From assembly GCA_964610345.1 (NCBI GenBank), contig CAZSVQ010000009.1, positions 1 to 25,962 of the forward strand: a stretch of 25,962 nucleotides of DNA, read 5' to 3'. Below the pieces are notes generated by a model. That model did no database searches. It saw only the letters and a program-made list of their open reading frames with translations, and had not been told where the DNA came from. Below are positions 22,195-25,962 of the stretch, one piece after another (within the stretch, counting starts at the first letter, position 1; each line of letters opens with the position of its first letter). The position numbers were made by a program, and so were the translations under genes. This stretch comes from HK-STAS-PATE-36 sp964610345. GTDB lineage: Bacteria > Patescibacteriota > Saccharimonadia > Saccharimonadales > JAGQNJ01.

Positions 22195-23700
22195 TTACTT
22201 TAAACCCAACAACCAATACTTCCCTAGCCCGGTATTAGGACTAGCTGTAGTTAGGGTGGCTAGGCCTACTGGGTCGGTTATCTTACCTAAGGTTGGGTCA
22301 AGATCTAGGTCTCCGTTGTCAGTAATGGTATAGCTTAGGGATAGGGCTGGTTGGTTATCTATGGTGGTTTGGGTAATGGTAGCGTTTTCTATGTTGAAGT
22401 AGGAGTTGTTGTTGGGGTTGTACTTACGAGCTACTACATCTTGTGGTTTTAGGTTAGTGATATAGGTTAGGTTGACTGTGTTATTTTGGTTGGGAGTATC
22501 AAAACAGAACTGGACTAAACCAAGGGGATAGTTAAAGCTAGCATCTTTAATGGATTGGGTAGCTTCATTTAGGCCGGAAGAACAAGTTATGGTAGTACCA
22601 GTTGGGGTGGTGATGGTGACTGGAGTGGTTGTGGTGCCGTCAGGGTTGGTAGGAACATCGACAGAAATCGAGTTGGCAGACTGTTCGTCGCAACTACCAT
22701 TTGTTGAGTAAGTTACATCTGCACCAAATTTGTTGAGTGTTACTGTGTCTGTCTTGCCTGATTGTGGGCTTGGGCTGAACTGATCCGCTTCCCATCTTCC
22801 ATCTTCTTCATCCCATATCCAATGAGTTGGAATTTTATCATAGTCATTGCTAAATCGATCAGGACCATAACTGTCCTGTTGCAGCAGAACACCTATCTTC
22901 CATGATGCGAGTTGTGTACGTGTTGGTAGAGTAGTTGGGGTTATTATGACCGACCTTTCACTGTTAACGGCTGGCTGATTGTACGCACCAACGACCACAG
23001 TATTGCCAGTTCCAGGCACCATAACTACTGGCCCCGAGGCTACACCAGGAATACGATTTGTGCCATTATAGATCGACAGGCCGAAGTCTGTTCCTGTTTG
23101 TTCACCCCCCAAGTCCTCATCTACACTTCCAATCTCCGAGTTTGGAGCAGTTATATTTGGATCAGTACCTTGGGGTAAATGCGGGTATTGACTCCAAGTA
23201 GTATAAGCATCGTTATCGAAATCGCTGTCTTCTGTTGGTGTAAAATTAAGCACTGACTTAACGCTACAGATTGTGGCATCAACTGGTATCTGACTCATAT
23301 TGGTTAACTGGTACAGGCCAGCATATGTTGCACTGTTCTGAGCATCAGATTCAATCACAGGGTTGGCAAACAAACCTAACGGTGATACTGCTGAACCCAT
23401 ACCTGCGTGAGTGTCCATGTTTAGACCATTGTAATGACAAAGAGTACTGTATAGTCCGCTTAGCTGATTGTATGTGTCCCAGTCATGTGCCTCTTGAGCG
23501 GCATCTTTAGCCTGTAGTATATCGGAAAATATTGCGCACTCATGGCTTTCATCAAACACATCCTCGGGAGATCCGCTAGCTGGTAAGTGCACTGTTTGGA
23601 TTGATGCAGCTTGAGCTAGGTTTGGCATCAGTAACACCAAAAGTAATGACAATGTAGCCGAAAGTACGGTTGATTGTTTGATAAAAGTCTTGATTCTCAT
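22195..23700 (-). CDS. Secreted protein with choice-of-anchor-U-like C-terminus and SPNTG motif
   Basis: A 501-aa exported protein starting at ATG 23700, chosen because AGGAG lies just upstream; a GTG at 23757 would add 19 polar residues before the signal peptide. Signal peptide 1-31 (hydrophobic core LSLLLVLLMP, cleavage after AQA). The central region (about 50-350) has three or four Cys and is unrecognised. The final about 110 residues run from a PLGLVQFCFDTP start through VARKYNPNNN to SLSYTITDNGDLDLDPTLGKITDP, close to the 'choice-of-anchor U' pattern of a D-x-D repeat followed by G-x-I-x-DP. SPNTG follows (487-491), resembling a sortase signal, then GLGKYWLLGLK, which is too short for a normal sorting tail. 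It is probably a surface protein; its ligand is unknown. Confidence 0.78.
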   Translation of the reverse strand: MRIKTFIKQSTVLSATLSLLLVLLMPNLAQAASIQTVHLPASGSPEDVFDESHECAIFSDILQAKDAAQEAHDWDTYNQLSGLYSTLCHYNGLNMDTHAGMGSAVSPLGLFANPVIESDAQNSATYAGLYQLTNMSQIPVDATICSVKSVLNFTPTEDSDFDNDAYTTWSQYPHLPQGTDPNITAPNSEIGSVDEDLGGEQTGTDFGLSIYNGTNRIPGVASGPVVMVPGTGNTVVVGAYNQPAVNSERSVIITPTTLPTRTQLASWKIGVLLQQDSYGPDRFSNDYDKIPTHWIWDEEDGRWEADQFSPSPQSGKTDTVTLNKFGADVTYSTNGSCDEQSANSISVDVPTNPDGTTTTPVTITTPTGTTITCSSGLNEATQSIKDASFNYPLGLVQFCFDTPNQNNTVNLTYITNLKPQDVVARKYNPNNNSYFNIENATITQTTIDNQPALSLSYTITDNGDLDLDPTLGKITDPVGLATLTTASPNTGLGKYWLLGLK

Positions 23701-23855
23701 TATTAAATCACTCCTGTTTCTTGATTTTGACGTGTACTCTTTTTCATTAATAAACACCTCACGTCAATAGTTGTTATGCTTTAATTTTACCCCCCCTTGT
23801 ACGGTGCAATAGTAAATTACACATTCATCAATTCGACAAATAGCAAAACTAGTAT

Positions 23856-24728
23856 TTAAGGTTTTTTAATAATAATGTCTTTTTTGGAGTACAGTGCGTA
23901 AGTGCCGTTTTTGATTGAAGTTTTTTTACCGGCTACGTACGTTTTGGCGTCAATCACGATTTTTTCAATCATTACACTATCAAAATCGGCCACACCATTA
24001 CGTCTTAACCAGTGAGCAATGAGTTCTTTAGCAAGCGTATGAGGCAACATAACTACCATATGGCGATTAAGCGTATTATTTGTTCCGATAAACTTATCTA
24101 GAATTGCATCTACTTCTGTATTCATGCGTGACGATTGTTGTTGCAACTTTAATAAATGCTCTTTTTGTGTAGGTAATAATTTTGGCACTATGTATAACCT
24201 CACCCAGTTGCGCAGATAGTCTGGGTTTCTATTTGTAGAATCTTCATGCCAGGTTAATTTATGACTAATTGCGTATTGTTTAATGTCAGATTTTGCTATA
24301 TCAATCATGGGTCTTACAATATCGCCACTCCGGAGAGAGCTAAGCCCCTTGCGCCCTGTGCCGCGTAGCAAGTTTAAAATAATTGTTTCCAGGACGTCGT
24401 CTTGATGGTGAGCGGTTATCAGTGCTTTGGCTTGATGTTTTTGTAGAGCCTTATGCAAAAACTCATAGCGGGCTTTCCGGGCAATGGCTTCACTAGCCTT
24501 TTTGCCAAGCCGACCATTTGCATACTCAAAAGGATATTTATATTTTTCTGATAAAGCCTGAACAAACACACGATCATTTCTAGAATCATCTCTAATGCCA
24601 TGGTCAAAATGGGCAACAATTAGTTCTACGCTCTTTTTTTGACTTAAAATATCAAGTAACACTACCGAATCAACGCCACCAGACACAGCAATTACATACT
24701 TGCCTGGTCTTAGTTTCTGTAACTTCAT
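23856..24728 (-). CDS. tilS: tRNA(Ile)-lysidine synthase TilS, short form
   Basis: A 290-aa N-type ATP pyrophosphatase. It adenylates and attaches lysine to C34 of tRNA-Ile with a CAU anticodon, so that it reads AUA. The PP-loop SGGVDS is at 16-21; the family motifs AHFDHGIRDDSRNDR (about 40-54) and ITAHHQDDVLETIILNLLRGTGRKGL (about 104-129) and the MIDIAK...WHEDSTN...RNWVRLYIVP region are all clear. It ends soon after the helical domain, without the long C-terminal domains of E. coli TilS (about 430 aa), as in other compact forms. It is divergent from the histidine phosphatase gene, with overlapping -10 boxes. A CAU-anticodon tRNA lies 1.2 kb away. Confidence 0.96.
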   Translation of the reverse strand: MKLQKLRPGKYVIAVSGGVDSVVLLDILSQKKSVELIVAHFDHGIRDDSRNDRVFVQALSEKYKYPFEYANGRLGKKASEAIARKARYEFLHKALQKHQAKALITAHHQDDVLETIILNLLRGTGRKGLSSLRSGDIVRPMIDIAKSDIKQYAISHKLTWHEDSTNRNPDYLRNWVRLYIVPKLLPTQKEHLLKLQQQSSRMNTEVDAILDKFIGTNNTLNRHMVVMLPHTLAKELIAHWLRRNGVADFDSVMIEKIVIDAKTYVAGKKTSIKNGTYALYSKKDIIIKKP

Positions 24729-24735
24729 CTGGATT

Positions 24736-24745
24736 ATTATATAAT
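24736..24745. promoter_or_regulatory. Overlapping divergent -10 boxes for tilS and the phosphatase gene
   Basis: The 10-nt sequence ATTATATAAT (24736-24745) contains TATAAT on the plus strand (24740-24745, ending 6 nt before ATG 24752) and TATAAT on the minus strand (24736-24741, ending 7 nt before ATG 24728). Both are perfect hexamers and share two base pairs (24740-24741), so polymerase could not occupy both at once. No strong -35 is seen on either side. Both transcripts would be leaderless. Confidence 0.6.
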
Positions 24746-24751
24746 ACTTAT

Positions 24752-25270
24752 ATGACCCATTTATATTTTGTACGCCACGGATTAAGCCAACTAAACACAG
24801 AACAACGAGTAGCTGGCACTACGGACACCCCATTAACTAAAACCGGTAAGGAACAAGCCAAATCAACTGGCAATGACGCAAAGAGCCTCGGCATTGAACA
24901 TATAATTGCCTCACCTTTATCTCGTGCATATGACACAGCTAAAATTATCGCCAAAGAAATTGGCTACCCAATTAATAAAATTGAGGTTAACCCTCTATTT
25001 ATTGAGCGTCATTTTGGCAGCATGGAAGGACAACCATACGCACCGGATGTTAATTACGACGGAATTGCCGATGCCGAAAGACGAGATGTATTTTTAGCTC
25101 GTGCCAACTTAGCAATAACTTATCTGCACACATTACCGTATAGCAAAGTCCTGGTAGTCAGTCATGGTGCGACGGGCCGAGCATTACGCCACCACTTGAA
25201 TCCAGATAAGCCCTTTGACTTTCCAGAAAGATTTGCCAATGCAGAACTCGTTGAATGGATTATTACTTAA
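24752..25270 (+). CDS. Histidine phosphatase (phosphoglycerate-mutase-like) family protein
   Basis: A 172-aa protein of the histidine phosphatase superfamily, branch 1. Catalytic RHG at 8-10 (His9 is phosphorylated) in YFVRHGLSQLN; then TPLTKTGKEQA, the SPLSRAYDTA stretch (Arg58), a likely proton donor in FIERHFGSMEG (Glu85), and the second His in VVSHGATGRAL (His138). At this size it could be a cofactor-dependent phosphoglycerate mutase-like enzyme or a broad or specific phosphatase, such as those acting on alpha-ribazole phosphate or sugar phosphates; sequence alone does not decide. It is divergent from tilS and overlaps the next, convergent gene by 8 nt (25263-25270). Confidence 0.9.
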   Translation: MTHLYFVRHGLSQLNTEQRVAGTTDTPLTKTGKEQAKSTGNDAKSLGIEHIIASPLSRAYDTAKIIAKEIGYPINKIEVNPLFIERHFGSMEGQPYAPDVNYDGIADAERRDVFLARANLAITYLHTLPYSKVLVVSHGATGRALRHHLNPDKPFDFPERFANAELVEWIIT

Positions 25271-25853
25271 TATTTAAGCCAAAAGTTCTGATAGTGCATT
25301 GAGATATTGTAAAATCAAACCATCGAGCAGGGGCAGATTCATCAGCAACTTTACCATCTTTGATCACACTGATTGGTTGTTCTAGCCCAGTTAACACTCG
25401 GAATATAATCCTTGGGCTATATGAGCTTTCACTTTGCTGGCCTGCTAACGTAGTAATCGATTTAATGTTATTACTCGGCATAATTACTGTATATATTTCA
25501 TCATCCCAACTATGCCCAAAAACTGCCAACAAATCTTTATAAGCATTCGTATTCCTAGCCATTTGTTTTGGGAATGTCAATTCTGTAATTGGAGCGTTTT
25601 TTATTTCGCCTGCTAATTCTTGAAGTTTGCTGTCTAAATTCTGTTTCTCTACACCAATGAGTCGCGGATGCAACTTTGTCTGAGAAAGGTAGTTTGCAGA
25701 TTCTGATATGGACATGCATAAACGATTTGTATCAGAAAACTCAATTAGTTCTATTTTGCCTGCTACTTCAACAGCCGTAGTCTCTATTGCATTTGGGTAT
25801 AAAAAAGAGCCGTCAATCGGCTCAAGCGCTTCGTATTGATCTAGTAATACCAT
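25263..25853 (-). CDS. Uncharacterised 196-aa soluble protein
   Basis: No family recognised. I start it at ATG 25853; a TTG at 25865 would add four residues. It has no signal peptide or membrane span and a single Cys (in SQCTIRTF) near the end apart from one at about residue 44. Composition is mixed alpha/beta, with a helical middle (EKQNLDSKLQELAGEI) and beta-like C-terminal strands (RIIFRVLTGLEQPISVI, ARWFDFTIS). GATAAT, preceded by TGT (TGn), lies 11 nt before the ATG. It is the last full gene and is downstream of the CAU tRNA on the same strand. It is convergent with and overlaps the phosphatase gene by 8 nt. Confidence 0.65.
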   Translation of the reverse strand: MVLLDQYEALEPIDGSFLYPNAIETTAVEVAGKIELIEFSDTNRLCMSISESANYLSQTKLHPRLIGVEKQNLDSKLQELAGEIKNAPITELTFPKQMARNTNAYKDLLAVFGHSWDDEIYTVIMPSNNIKSITTLAGQQSESSYSPRIIFRVLTGLEQPISVIKDGKVADESAPARWFDFTISQCTIRTFGLNIK

Positions 25854-25910
25854 ACTAGGATTCAATTATCACATACGTTTATTTAAATGCATATTGTGTA
25901 ATAATCAACG

Positions 25911-25962
25911 TGGTGTCGGTGGTGGGGATCGAACCTACGACCTCAGGCTTATGAGTCCTGCG
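25911..25962 (-). tRNA. 3' part of a CAU-anticodon tRNA (Met or Ile2), cut by the window edge
   Basis: Minus-strand 3' part with encoded CCA (25911-25913), discriminator A, acceptor strand CACCGAC (25915-25921), T-arm with TTCGATC loop, variable loop AGGTC, and anticodon loop CTCATAA (25949-25955), anticodon CAU. Two stem mismatches are visible: A31-G39 in the anticodon stem and A51-C63 in the T stem. The 5' acceptor strand is outside the window. The acceptor 3' end C72 argues against initiator tRNA, which usually has a mismatch at 1-72. Elongator Met or the TilS substrate Ile2 (CAU) both remain possible. Confidence 0.88.

Noticed and set aside
23757..23757. Upstream GTG start for the anchor-U secreted protein
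   Set aside because: It would add 19 polar residues before the signal peptide and has no Shine-Dalgarno, whereas ATG 23700 has AGGAG at good spacing.
1..25962. Defence islands, prophage, insertion sequences, CRISPR arrays or recoded UGA
   Set aside because: No transposase, integrase, nuclease-helicase set, direct-repeat array or in-frame UGA was found; accessory content is limited to surface proteins.

Overview
The window reads as a chromosomal segment of a small-genome bacterium of the Candidate Phyla Radiation (Patescibacteria), most likely Saccharibacteria-like. This rests on overall flavour: moderately AT-rich DNA, tightly packed genes with short overlaps, unusually compact versions of housekeeping proteins (HrcA 234 aa, TilS 290 aa), a RimB-RimK pair, a sortase-like protein and anchored or dockerin-tailed secreted proteins. 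All recognised genes read through with the standard code and need no UGA recoding. The phylum call is an inference; no rRNA or ribosomal protein is present to confirm it. Truncated tRNA genes on the minus strand lie at both edges.

Layout. 1-5050: cut tRNA, a membrane-anchored Pro/Thr-rich protein, then a leftward cluster of RimB-like retropepsin, RimK ATP-grasp ligase, DUF192 protein and a small membrane protein; a 37-aa single-span protein; a sortase-like protein lacking the expected His and Arg; and a divergent GGDEF protein. 5041-13140: heat-shock region with dnaJ, a 1007-aa polytopic membrane protein, a 65-aa protein, dnaK, grpE and hrcA. Three chaperone transcription units (dnaJ; dnaK-65aa; hrcA-grpE) carry CIRCE operators placed on recognisable -35/-10 promoters, dnaK carrying two. 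13166-14276: divergent rightward pair of an adenylate-kinase-like protein and a Bcp-type peroxiredoxin. 14296-23700: leftward run of a large secreted Ig-like/dockerin protein, lepA, murJ, ftsH and a secreted choice-of-anchor-U-like protein with a C-terminal SPNTG. 23856-25962: tilS, divergent from a histidine phosphatase, then an unrecognised protein and a cut CAU-anticodon tRNA.

How they work together. The middle is a protein-quality-control block (DnaK, DnaJ, GrpE and the repressor HrcA, with FtsH further on). LepA, TilS and probably RimK act on translation. MurJ, the sortase-like protein and the secreted proteins concern the envelope and cell surface.

The most striking non-coding feature is promoter placement. 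At five genes of unrelated function a -10-like hexamer ends exactly 6 nt before the start codon, at a sixth it ends 7 nt before, and at several more 8-12 nt before, predicting leaderless or almost leaderless mRNAs. Other genes (dnaK, hrcA, rimK, bcp and the secreted proteins) have Shine-Dalgarno sequences. No CRISPR array, insertion sequence, prophage or obvious novel defence system was seen.
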